From assembly GCA_023139045.1 (NCBI GenBank), contig JAGLOJ010000002.1:1-39366 (forward strand): a DNA stretch of 39,366 nt, in the 5' to 3' direction. Of the stretch, positions 17,745 through 26,313 are shown piece after piece. Within the stretch, counting starts at the first letter, position 1, and the number at the start of each line of letters is the position of its first letter. The DNA comes from Candidatus Sabulitectum sp. (GTDB lineage: Bacteria; Fermentibacterota; Fermentibacteria; Fermentibacterales; JCC-6). The notes below the pieces were generated by a model. The model made no database searches. It saw only the letters and a list, made by a program, of their open reading frames with translations, and was not told the origin of the DNA. Made by a program: the position numbers and the translations under genes.

Positions 17745-19652
17745 CTAAAACACCTCCCTTTGATAAATCCGATCCACTCTCTCCCTTACATCTCTCATAT
17801 AGGTATCCCAATTCCCAAGAGAATCAGTCCCATCCATACCAATAATCAAAGCGGCAGCATACGAAGCACTCATTACATCGCCGTCTAAATACGAATCAGA
17901 ACTATCTAGTACTTGAATTGCCAGCTTGGCAGCTCTGTTTACAATGTCCTTGAACGGAGAGCGCTTCTTTTTTACAAATGATAGGACCGCATCACATTGG
18001 ATTGGTTGGTGAGATCTGCTTTTAATAAGAGTATTCGGCATTTCCGATGGCACCAAAACAACAGATTTCCCAGAAACCCCGAGGTTTTCTAAGGCTTCGG
18101 CTAGCCCGGCCCACGCATCTAGCAGTGTATGGTGGTAAGTAAAGACTAGTGGAGATCCAGGTTTCAGTGCTGCAGTGGATGCTCTAAACACATTATTCAG
18201 TCCTTTGGTAAACGCCTTTCTGTCATCACTCTGCACACCTTTACTCGAAGTCGGATTTTCTAATCCACACCAAACCATCCATGCATTTAAGGCACCAGCA
18301 ACATCATCGTAGAATAACCTGTTGAAATAGGGTGGGTCAGTAATAACGGCATCCACACTTTCTGGCGGAAGTGATAGTTTTCCACTATCCATACAAAGAA
18401 CAGCTACATCCGCGGTATTGGATAATACTTGTGACACAGAACCCACTTTCAGACGGTTACCCCTATCTTCAATAAGGGTTTGGAATGCTTGTTCCGAAGG
18501 TTTAGTCCTAAGCTTGTACCATGATCTTGGATTTCCAGAACGAGATCTGCCTTTTTCCCGAATAACTGGATTAGACTCGTATGAAATTGATACAGGGTGT
18601 AGTATCGGACGACTAAACGCCTGACGAATTGATCCAGTTCCTAAACCCTTAAAACTTGAAAGTCTACAATGGTACTCAAATATAGGGGAAAAGGCGAGAG
18701 CAAGTTGGCGTCTCAGAGAGATATCTTCCACGGAGTGAACTCGATCAGCCAAACTTGAAGCGAAAACAAGTTGTCGTGGGTGGAATAGTTGAGCCCAATC
18801 ACGAAATCCCCAAGCAAGAACTTGAGCCGTTGACTGTCCGCTATCTATAGGAGAGGGAGTAAGTGAGACCTTAAGGTTATCCGCAGAGTGTGCTAACTTG
18901 AGATTTTCGCTTGAGGGTTTGATGAAAAGACGCTTGCCTTTTGTATTTAACTCAACCGCTACTAGAACAGTTCTAGGAATTGACTTTTCTTCATTTCCGG
19001 GTATGCTGGGATGCAATGGATTATGACATTTCTGACATTTGAAGCGCCCCGATACTGGAGGATGAAGAGAGAATCGACATCCACAAGAACATTTAGCATT
19101 AGCAGCATTTACGTCTTTTACTTCTACCACATTTCTATCACGAGGACAAAGAGCCCATCCACGAGGATAGCGCTTTGAATAGGCATGTTTCACTATTAGT
19201 GTTCTTTTTAGAAGCAAAGATGGATAACCACATGTAGGGCAATCAACTTCATAGGCCCAAAAGTAACCAGTGGGGCTGTTAGTACCCCCATATAATGGCT
19301 CGATAGATTTCAGAGTATCACTAATAATATTTCTATACTTTGTTTCAAGATCAGGATGACGATGCTCAAAAGAAGAGGATGCTAAATTTGCAGCAAAAGG
19401 GTTAATTTCAACTCCTATGACTCTGTGTCCAAGACGAAGAGCTTCTCCCAAGGTAGTACCACTACCAGTAAAAGGATCAAGAACCAACCCTGACTGCACA
19501 TTCATTGCTTGCTTGATCATCCAGTTAGTGACCACTGCTAATCTACGGGCCCACCATTTAGCGTTGTAGTAAAGTGGTTGCTCAAGATGACGCTTCGTTC
19601 GCGTCTGAAGAGAAATAGCCCTCAACTTTTCGTAACCGGTTTTCATACTCAT
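17745..19652 (-). CDS. DNA methyltransferase (DPPY type, DUF1156-like) with zinc ribbons
   Basis: This is a 635-residue amino-methyltransferase. The SAM-binding motif Asp-Pro-Phe-Thr-Gly-Ser-Gly-Thr-Thr is at residues 59-67, followed by Gly-Val-Glu-Ile-Asn. The catalytic motif Asp-Pro-Pro-Tyr is near residue 430. Between them is a cysteine-rich block (about 138-215) with Cys-Pro-Thr-Cys, Cys-Ser-Cys-Gly-Cys and Cys-Gln-Lys-Cys pairs, typical of the DUF1156-like methylases that accompany large helicase defence loci. It should methylate N6-adenine or N4-cytosine of host DNA as a self mark. The ATG overlaps the upstream methylase stop by 4 nt (ATGA). It is an extra methylase beside the DrmMI-like one; neither class of DISARM normally carries two. 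Target sequence cannot be predicted. Confidence 0.85.
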   Translation of the reverse strand: MSMKTGYEKLRAISLQTRTKRHLEQPLYYNAKWWARRLAVVTNWMIKQAMNVQSGLVLDPFTGSGTTLGEALRLGHRVIGVEINPFAANLASSSFEHRHPDLETKYRNIISDTLKSIEPLYGGTNSPTGYFWAYEVDCPTCGYPSLLLKRTLIVKHAYSKRYPRGWALCPRDRNVVEVKDVNAANAKCSCGCRFSLHPPVSGRFKCQKCHNPLHPSIPGNEEKSIPRTVLVAVELNTKGKRLFIKPSSENLKLAHSADNLKVSLTPSPIDSGQSTAQVLAWGFRDWAQLFHPRQLVFASSLADRVHSVEDISLRRQLALAFSPIFEYHCRLSSFKGLGTGSIRQAFSRPILHPVSISYESNPVIREKGRSRSGNPRSWYKLRTKPSEQAFQTLIEDRGNRLKVGSVSQVLSNTADVAVLCMDSGKLSLPPESVDAVITDPPYFNRLFYDDVAGALNAWMVWCGLENPTSSKGVQSDDRKAFTKGLNNVFRASTAALKPGSPLVFTYHHTLLDAWAGLAEALENLGVSGKSVVLVPSEMPNTLIKSRSHQPIQCDAVLSFVKKKRSPFKDIVNRAAKLAIQVLDSSDSYLDGDVMSASYAAALIIGMDGTDSLGNWDTYMRDVRERVDRIYQREVF

Positions 19653-22600
19653 TGCACCAATCTATCAAAAACGCCACAGCATTCTAGAATAGTTTCCTTT
19701 GTTTTATAGCTTCCCCACCTTGCTTCATCCTTCTGTTTCACGATAGGAAACGTCTCCATAATGTGGTCCATGTCTTCCCGCTCAACCCCGTATAGATGAA
19801 TGAACGCTGCATCAAGCTCACACTGAAGCCTGAAACGCCGTTCTTCATCCCTCACAATTGGTTCTCTAACATAGCCCCAATCTGAGGTACACTGTCTCAC
19901 TTTTTCAGATGTGAAGATTAATTCGATAACTCTGTTAGAAATCCACTCCCCGTAAGAAATTCCTACAGTATCTCCATCTGATAACAGGCCTTCTGGAACT
20001 TTCTCAAGATACCGGCTTGATTCTATGACTGGAAGCTGTTTTAGGTAACTGTATGTAAGATGAGTACCGCCCATCTTTTGTCTGCAAATCCAATCAAAAG
20101 CAAAAGATGAAAGTAATACATAGAAACAACATACATATTTGAAATCAGCATTGGTCATGATAAGGGGCATTGTATGTCCCACACCGCAAACTGGAAGAAA
20201 GGATGCAATGACTGTGCGTTCATTCGTAACATTGGTAATATCTCTAAATCCAAGCAACCAGTTATGCTTCCAGCTAGCTTTCTCCAGCCTTTCACTGACT
20301 TCCTCTTCTGGAACCCAATACCTGGGCAAAGGCTCATAGTTTGGATCCTGTAGCCTTTCCAAAGGTACTCTTGGGAGTTGGGTACTCTTGGAGCCTTTGG
20401 GAAGATCCTGGTAATCTGCGAAGCGGTGGTTGTAGTGGTGTATCATCTTTGCTTCATAGAGTGGCAAATATTTCTTTTCTGCTTTCTCGAAGATGTTTCC
20501 CTTAAGTTCCCAGTCCTCTGACTCAAGCTGCTCTCTGGTTCTGAAGAGACCGGAATCATTTGACATGTCAAACATTCTCATGAATTTGATGCCCCAGGGG
20601 TTGCCGTTTTCTTTGTCATTCTCGTTTATCAGAACCGGTATTCTCCGGTAGATGCCTTTGGTTATTTCAGCATCACGCTTTGTTCTGAATATAGGGCAGG
20701 TTTTTGTATTGGGGTTGAGAAGCTCAATGTCTTCTTTTGTAAGGGGAAAGCGCTTCTCGTCATCCTTGAGGTCTTCCATCTGATGGGCAAAGAAAACAAA
20801 TTCTGCTTCTTCAATTGGTATTCCTGAAAGAGTGAGAAGGCAAAACTTCATTCTGCTGTCTACTGCTTCAAATATTTTCTTTCTGTTTTCTATATCGAAC
20901 AGTGATACAAGTTGTTTCTTCTCAATGATCTCCTGGAAATAGAATTTGGTAGTATCATCAGTGGCAATACCAGAAGGCACAATACAACCAACTCTTCCTT
21001 GCCTATTCATCAAGTCTTTATTCAGCTCTGCAAAAACAGTATAGGTGTTTACATCACCCCTGCCACAGAGGGGAAACTTCAGTGAGTTTCTTAAGAAATG
21101 GCTGTTGCCTTCAGAAACTCTTTTTGCTTTTATGAATGCTTCGTAAAGGGTTGGGTCTTCCGCTTCGAGTGCCTTTATCATCCTTGTTCTTGCTGAAGCG
21201 TTTGGAGCTTTAGCTATTGCTTCGTCTCTTTCTGCAAAGAATTCTTTTTCCTGCAGTTTGATACGCTCCCAAGGCGGATTCCCCAGCACTACATCAAAGC
21301 CGTTGCTTTCTTCTGTTTCCCTCTGGAATACCTCTGGAAATTCAATGTACCAGTGGAAGAACTGATAGTGGTTGGCAAGGTTTGTTACTTCTTCTTTTAT
21401 TTCTTCTTTCAGGCTTCTTGAGTTTTCCTTGAATGCTCTGATTGTTTCAGTGGTTATCGGTGTTGTGTTTTCTTCGATTTTGTTCTGTACGAAGGCTGCG
21501 CACCAGAGGTCGGCTTTGGTCTTCTCTGTGTTGAATATGGTTGAGGTGGTTACTACCTTGTATTCTGCTTCCTTCTGCTTCAGCTGGTTGATTGTGCTGT
21601 CGTCTCTGTGGTCTATCTCAGCAACTTGCAGGGCGATTAGTTTTACGGTGTCTTCTTCTGCTGTGATTCCGTAGAACATGTCTTTACTGGTGGCTTTTCT
21701 CTGCTGCTTGTTGTTTTTCTTTAGTTTTGCTGCTGTTTTCTTGTCATCACCGGTAATTGCCTTGAATGCATTGTCTGGTATGGATATGAACTTGTTGTTC
21801 TTCTCACTTACTTCTTTGTCAATCATTAATGTTGGGCTAGTACCAATAAGGCTGTTACCGCATTTGATATGGTGGTCGAGAAAGCTCAGGGGTTTCCCCG
21901 GTTCAATGGCTTCCAGCCAGAGGCTGATCTTGCAGAGTTCAACACTCATCGGGTTGATGTCTACTCCGTATATGCAGTGGCTGATGATGTCTCTTAGTGC
22001 TGTTCTGTATGTGTCTGGGTCGGGCTCTTCCTCTTCCGTGCGCTTTGCTGCAAGGTGCCTGGCCATTCTGTGGGCTGCTGCTATGAGGAAATGCCCTGAT
22101 CCGCAGGCGGGGTCGCAGATCTTGGTTTCGAGGATTTCTTCTTCAGTCTTCTTTGTTCTTATTACAGGGTCGAGGGCTGAGTTGAGCAGTTCATTGATAA
22201 GCTCTGTTGGGGTGTAGTAACTGCCTGTGGTTTTTCTTTCATTGCCTGCTGATATCTGCAGGTTGAACTGTCTTGCGTCTGCATTTATTCTGGGCTTCAT
22301 CTCAAGAAGAGATTCATAGATGCTGCCCAGCTCTTCACTGCCAAGGTTACGGTAGTCTACTCTTGTTGTGATGTTTTCTTTTGTAGTTTGAGTAATTGCC
22401 CGTATTGCCTGGAGCAGGTAATGATTTTCAAGGGTTGCTTCGTTTAGGTCTTCCGTTGCCTGTGTGCTCCACAGGAAACTGCCCAGTGGGGTTATTCCCA
22501 GTGCTTCTGTTGGCTCTGTGCTGCAGAGCTTGTTGATGGTAATGTTCAGTGCTTGCCAGAGGTCTTTGTGCCTGGTGCCCCGCCTTTTTTCAGCAAGGTT

Positions 22601-23545
22601 TCTTATTCTGGTTATGGAGTAGTACTTGTTGTAACGGTCTATTGCCTCAGTTGTTGCATCGGGGTTGAGGAGCAGATTTCTTGCTTCCGCTGTGAGCATG
22701 AAGATCATTCTGTAGACCGCTCTTAAGAGTTGTCTGTAGTAATCCTGTTTAAAGGCTTCATCGTCTCTGAGCTTTTCTCTTATTTCTTTGTTGTTCAGGA
22801 AACCTTTGCCAAGGGCTTCAATTGCCTGTTTTACGCCTGTTCTCAGAGAGTCCAGGGCTCTTATGCCGTCTTTCTTTGCTGTCTGAGACCAGGCTTCAAT
22901 AATTTGTTTCTGCTGGGTTGTTTCTGTAAATCTTGATTCATGGCAGATGAGGTAAAGCAGAACAAAGTCGCTGTAGGTTTTACCCTCCATCATTTTCTGA
23001 AGGTCAAACTCTATGTATGCCTGGCGGGTCATGCTTACATTTTCCCTGAGTACTCTGAGTTTGTTTCCGTTGCTCAGAATTCCCCAGGTGGGTGTTTCTG
23101 ATTTGTTCAGGTATTCCTGGAACATTGAATGCGGGATCTGTCTTGTTATTTTTTGTGTTCTGTGGTCAAGGCTTGTCTGTGTGCCAAGAAGATGAATTGG
23201 TACATTGTCTCTTGTGTGTGAGATGGGGTAATCTTTGCCGTCTATGTGGTGCTTCTCTGACCTTTTCAGGTTGCCGTAATCAAGCTCTCTGAATAATGGT
23301 ATAAGCCATCTTTCCCTGGTTTGAGCTGTTCTTGGGTCTTCAGTTTTGCTGAAGTGCTCCCACTGTACCTGAAGGGTGTTCCATGCTCTGCTGATGACTT
23401 CATTCAACTTCTGCCCTGAATGGTTGTAGTCTTGCGGTTTAGTTTTTTCTACTTCACTTGTTTTACCTGCAAGTTTCATCAGGAAGCCTGATGGAAGCAG
23501 AGAACCCCGGGTGGTTATTGTTTCAAAGATGTTTGTGTTACGCAT
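19649..23545 (-). CDS. drmMI: Large N6-adenine methylase, DrmMI/PglX-like
   Basis: This protein has 1298 residues from the ATG at 23545, which has AGGAGG eight bases upstream and overlaps the SNF2 stop by 8 nt; the frame extends to 23587 without a better site. Motif I Asp-Pro-Ala-Cys-Gly-Ser-Gly-His-Phe lies near residue 480, followed by Tyr-Gly-Val-Asp-Ile-Asn-Pro. The catalytic Asn-Pro-Pro-Trp is near 800. The C-terminal third looks like a target-recognition region. The layout matches type IIG-like/PglX methylases, including DrmMI of class 1 DISARM. The N-terminal 200 residues resemble the equivalent region of such enzymes, but I see no intact PD-(D/E)xK nuclease site. It should mark host DNA at adenine. 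The gene pairs with the SNF2 gene just upstream, as drmD-drmMI do. Confidence 0.85.
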   Translation of the reverse strand: MRNTNIFETITTRGSLLPSGFLMKLAGKTSEVEKTKPQDYNHSGQKLNEVISRAWNTLQVQWEHFSKTEDPRTAQTRERWLIPLFRELDYGNLKRSEKHHIDGKDYPISHTRDNVPIHLLGTQTSLDHRTQKITRQIPHSMFQEYLNKSETPTWGILSNGNKLRVLRENVSMTRQAYIEFDLQKMMEGKTYSDFVLLYLICHESRFTETTQQKQIIEAWSQTAKKDGIRALDSLRTGVKQAIEALGKGFLNNKEIREKLRDDEAFKQDYYRQLLRAVYRMIFMLTAEARNLLLNPDATTEAIDRYNKYYSITRIRNLAEKRRGTRHKDLWQALNITINKLCSTEPTEALGITPLGSFLWSTQATEDLNEATLENHYLLQAIRAITQTTKENITTRVDYRNLGSEELGSIYESLLEMKPRINADARQFNLQISAGNERKTTGSYYTPTELINELLNSALDPVIRTKKTEEEILETKICDPACGSGHFLIAAAHRMARHLAAKRTEEEEPDPDTYRTALRDIISHCIYGVDINPMSVELCKISLWLEAIEPGKPLSFLDHHIKCGNSLIGTSPTLMIDKEVSEKNNKFISIPDNAFKAITGDDKKTAAKLKKNNKQQRKATSKDMFYGITAEEDTVKLIALQVAEIDHRDDSTINQLKQKEAEYKVVTTSTIFNTEKTKADLWCAAFVQNKIEENTTPITTETIRAFKENSRSLKEEIKEEVTNLANHYQFFHWYIEFPEVFQRETEESNGFDVVLGNPPWERIKLQEKEFFAERDEAIAKAPNASARTRMIKALEAEDPTLYEAFIKAKRVSEGNSHFLRNSLKFPLCGRGDVNTYTVFAELNKDLMNRQGRVGCIVPSGIATDDTTKFYFQEIIEKKQLVSLFDIENRKKIFEAVDSRMKFCLLTLSGIPIEEAEFVFFAHQMEDLKDDEKRFPLTKEDIELLNPNTKTCPIFRTKRDAEITKGIYRRIPVLINENDKENGNPWGIKFMRMFDMSNDSGLFRTREQLESEDWELKGNIFEKAEKKYLPLYEAKMIHHYNHRFADYQDLPKGSKSTQLPRVPLERLQDPNYEPLPRYWVPEEEVSERLEKASWKHNWLLGFRDITNVTNERTVIASFLPVCGVGHTMPLIMTNADFKYVCCFYVLLSSFAFDWICRQKMGGTHLTYSYLKQLPVIESSRYLEKVPEGLLSDGDTVGISYGEWISNRVIELIFTSEKVRQCTSDWGYVREPIVRDEERRFRLQCELDAAFIHLYGVEREDMDHIMETFPIVKQKDEARWGSYKTKETILECCGVFDRLVQ

Positions 23546-26309
23546 TCTTGATTCCTCCTGGTACTGGCAGGAAGATGTAGATGCCAAGAATGTCCGGGGG
23601 CTCCTGAAGCTTGATTTTGGGTTTCTCTGTTTGCTTCTTTGCTGCTCTTACACGGGTGTGGGAGTTGAGGATTTCTTTCCCTTTTTGTTTTGCTATCTCT
23701 GTTATTAACTTCTGAAGCTTTTCTTCCTCTTTTGTGACTTTTGCAATGGCCTGTTTTGCAAGGTCGGGGTTTACCTGCGCCTGGGGTGTGAGAGTGAGAA
23801 GTGCTTCTGCTTCTTGTTTTGTAAGAATTGTGGGATTCTCCAGTGTGCCTGTGAATGCAGTGAGCTGTGTGTCTTCAGTTAAGAGATTGTCTATGTGGTA
23901 ACGGTTTCTGGTAAGAACAAGGGTTGTTCTGGTTTGTATTCCGTTTGTTCTTATAACACCCGATCTGCCTGCCTTGCCTGGTGTCTGGCTGTCCATGGTT
24001 GTGTCTACGATGAAACCTGCAAGATTCTCCACGAATGGATGTGTGCGGGAGATGTATTCCTCATTGTTCTTTGCCGGGAAGTTGAAAGTAACTTTCTTTT
24101 CCTGTGTTTTTTCTGTAATCTCAAGAGCATCCTTGAGGTTATCAGGAAGCTCTGTAAGGTTTAAGCTAATTGGTTTCGCTTCCTGCTTTGTAACAATACC
24201 TCCGTGGAACCTGAGTGCATCTGTAACAAATTCCTCTATGCTTATTCCGCTGCCGGTGGCCTCTCTTGCTTCTTTCAGCTCTCTTGCAACCTCGTCCACT
24301 TTGATGGTTAACTGGCGGAACATGGTTCTCGACTGCCTTTCCCGCTCTTCCGCTTTGTCCCATTTCTTGAAGATCTCATTGCCCGTTTTTGTCATAAAGC
24401 TTTCAAAACCTGTTAGGAGCATCTGGTTGTTTGTGCTGTTGAACAGGTCTTCAATAAGGGCTTCCATGATCTCACTGGTTGAGCCTGGTATTGGTACACT
24501 GATTCCAAGAGAGTTTCTGATGCTGGTGTGTTTTCTGAGAAGCACTTTCATTACTCTTTCATCTATTCCGTTGTCTTCACCGTAGTAGTTGGTTACTCTT
24601 ACTGTGGGGCTTTTCTGACCGAACCTGTCTACCCTGCCTGCTCTCTGCTCGTGGCGCATGGGGTTCCAGGAAAGGTCATAGTGTATTACAGCGTTAAAAC
24701 CGTCCTGCAGGTTTATTCCCTCACTGAGGCAGTCGGTGCATACCAGAACTCTCTGTTCTTTTTGTGAGAGTTCCTCGATTATTCTTTCTCTTTCCTCGTG
24801 GGGCAGTGTACCTGTAACACATTCTATACTGGCCTTCTTCATCTTTTTTCTGAGGTGGCTTGTTATGTATTCCGCTGTGTCGATGAAACGGCAGAATACT
24901 ATGGGGTGAAAACCCTCTTTGAGATGCTTTTGTATGAGCTTGATTGCCTTTTGCAGTTTTGCGTCCTGTTCAGGAGTGATTGCTTCAGCTGTTTTCTGGA
25001 GCTTCTTCAGCCTGCTGTCAGCTGTTTTGCTGCCGGGGATGATGTCCGGTGGTTCTTCCATTGTTTCCAGATCAAGATCAAGAACGGTTCTGCGGCCAAC
25101 TTCATCTGCTTCTTCAGGGGTCTGGGTTTCTTCAGTAATTGATCTGTTTCTGAGGGTTGCCGCAGCAGCGCTGGGGCTTGATGCAAGAGCCCGGAGCAGT
25201 GCCAGTGCTGACCAGTAACGCACTCTTCCTCCGTGGTCTTTTGCTGCTTTTGTTACTGAGTCTCTGGTGTACTCGATAACCTGATCGAAGAGGTTCTTAT
25301 ACTGATTGCTCAGCAGGTAACCCTGTTCACTGTCTTCCCTTTTTGGGAAAGATGTGTTCTCATCCATGTAGGCGATGATGTCTCCCCTGGTACGCTGAAT
25401 AAAATGCTTCGCAAGGTTTCTGCGGTGGTGTTCGTTCTCTTTGCCTGCAAGAGCAGCGGGGAGTTCTTTGAATTCAGGTTTGAGCAGTGTGATAAGCGAC
25501 CTGAAGGCATCTTCATTGCCGCTGTGTGGTGTTGCTGTAACAAAAATCATGTTTCTTTCTTTGTTCTTTGAAAGCTCTTTTACAAGGTTGTACCGCTGAT
25601 GTCTTTTCGTACCCTTGCTGCTGCATGAGTGGGCTTCATCCACAATGACGGTGTTGGAGCAGGCTCTTATGAAATCACTTCTGTTTCTATCACTTTTGAT
25701 GAAATCCAGTGATACTATTGTTACCGGGTATTTTTCAAAGATTGATTGATTGAGTTTGCATTTTGTTTCCAGGGCTCTGACTGTTCTTGGCAGAACCAGT
25801 ACAGATTCAATATGAAACTTGTTTTTAAGCTCGCCCTGCCACTGCTCCGCAAGCTGAGCCGGGCAGAGAACACTAAAACCTGTTATCTCTCCCCTGGCCA
25901 TAAGCTCTTTTACAATCATGCAGGCTTCAATTGTTTTACCTATACCCACATCATCACTTATGAGCATTCTGATTGGATCCATTTTAAGAGCCATAAGAAG
26001 AGGAACAAGCTGATAAGGCCTTGGCTCTACTGCTATGGAGCCAAAGCATCTGAAAGGCCCTGCACTGTTCCTGAAACCAAGCTTAACGGCATTTCTTAGA
26101 AGTCTTGCCGATCTGTAATCACCAAGATCATCTGGAGCTGGTAATTTGAATAGTGCCGATTCAACTGTTTCCAGCGGCAGGTAGATGCCTGTTGTCTCGT
26201 CATCTGTTCCACCCAGGGGTTTAAGAATTAACAGGTCATCCCTGCTCTCGGGCATTACCACCCATTCCCTGCCCCGGGCTCTTACCAAAGATCCTGATGC
26301 ATATGCCAT
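23538..26309 (-). CDS. drmD: SNF2-type helicase, DrmD-like
   Basis: This is a 923-residue SNF2/RapA-like ATPase. Walker A is Asp-Asp-Val-Gly-Ile-Gly-Lys-Thr (residues 119-126), DEAH is at 224-227, motif III is Val-Thr-Ala-Thr-Pro-His-Ser-Gly, and motif VI is Gln-Arg-Ala-Gly-Arg-Val-Asp-Arg-Phe-Gly-Gln. The last 250 residues are helical and Lys/Glu-rich. DrmD of class 1 DISARM is a SNF2-like helicase beside drmMI, exactly the arrangement here (8-nt overlap). The gene starts 4 nt after the last AlbA_2 paralogue, so it belongs to the same transcript as the upstream accessory genes. It likely remodels or translocates along duplex DNA. Other SNF2 defence helicases share these motifs, so the symbol rests on the neighbours. 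Confidence 0.82.
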   Translation of the reverse strand: MAYASGSLVRARGREWVVMPESRDDLLILKPLGGTDDETTGIYLPLETVESALFKLPAPDDLGDYRSARLLRNAVKLGFRNSAGPFRCFGSIAVEPRPYQLVPLLMALKMDPIRMLISDDVGIGKTIEACMIVKELMARGEITGFSVLCPAQLAEQWQGELKNKFHIESVLVLPRTVRALETKCKLNQSIFEKYPVTIVSLDFIKSDRNRSDFIRACSNTVIVDEAHSCSSKGTKRHQRYNLVKELSKNKERNMIFVTATPHSGNEDAFRSLITLLKPEFKELPAALAGKENEHHRRNLAKHFIQRTRGDIIAYMDENTSFPKREDSEQGYLLSNQYKNLFDQVIEYTRDSVTKAAKDHGGRVRYWSALALLRALASSPSAAAATLRNRSITEETQTPEEADEVGRRTVLDLDLETMEEPPDIIPGSKTADSRLKKLQKTAEAITPEQDAKLQKAIKLIQKHLKEGFHPIVFCRFIDTAEYITSHLRKKMKKASIECVTGTLPHEERERIIEELSQKEQRVLVCTDCLSEGINLQDGFNAVIHYDLSWNPMRHEQRAGRVDRFGQKSPTVRVTNYYGEDNGIDERVMKVLLRKHTSIRNSLGISVPIPGSTSEIMEALIEDLFNSTNNQMLLTGFESFMTKTGNEIFKKWDKAEERERQSRTMFRQLTIKVDEVARELKEAREATGSGISIEEFVTDALRFHGGIVTKQEAKPISLNLTELPDNLKDALEITEKTQEKKVTFNFPAKNNEEYISRTHPFVENLAGFIVDTTMDSQTPGKAGRSGVIRTNGIQTRTTLVLTRNRYHIDNLLTEDTQLTAFTGTLENPTILTKQEAEALLTLTPQAQVNPDLAKQAIAKVTKEEEKLQKLITEIAKQKGKEILNSHTRVRAAKKQTEKPKIKLQEPPDILGIYIFLPVPGGIKNA

Positions 26310-26313
26310 TACT

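Noticed and set aside
21678-22217. 179-codon and neighbouring plus-strand ORFs opposite the adenine methylase
   Set aside because: They have Ser/Leu-rich shadow composition, are antisense to the methylase motif I region, and have no independent evidence.
19649-23545. A BREX locus based on the PglX-like methylase
   Set aside because: I see no BrxC/PglY ATPase, PglZ phosphatase or BrxL/Lon gene in the window, while DrmA- and DrmB-like genes are present.
23974-24585. 203-codon plus-strand ORF opposite the SNF2 helicase
   Set aside because: It is a shadow of a well-supported helicase gene, and its composition reflects the complement of that gene.
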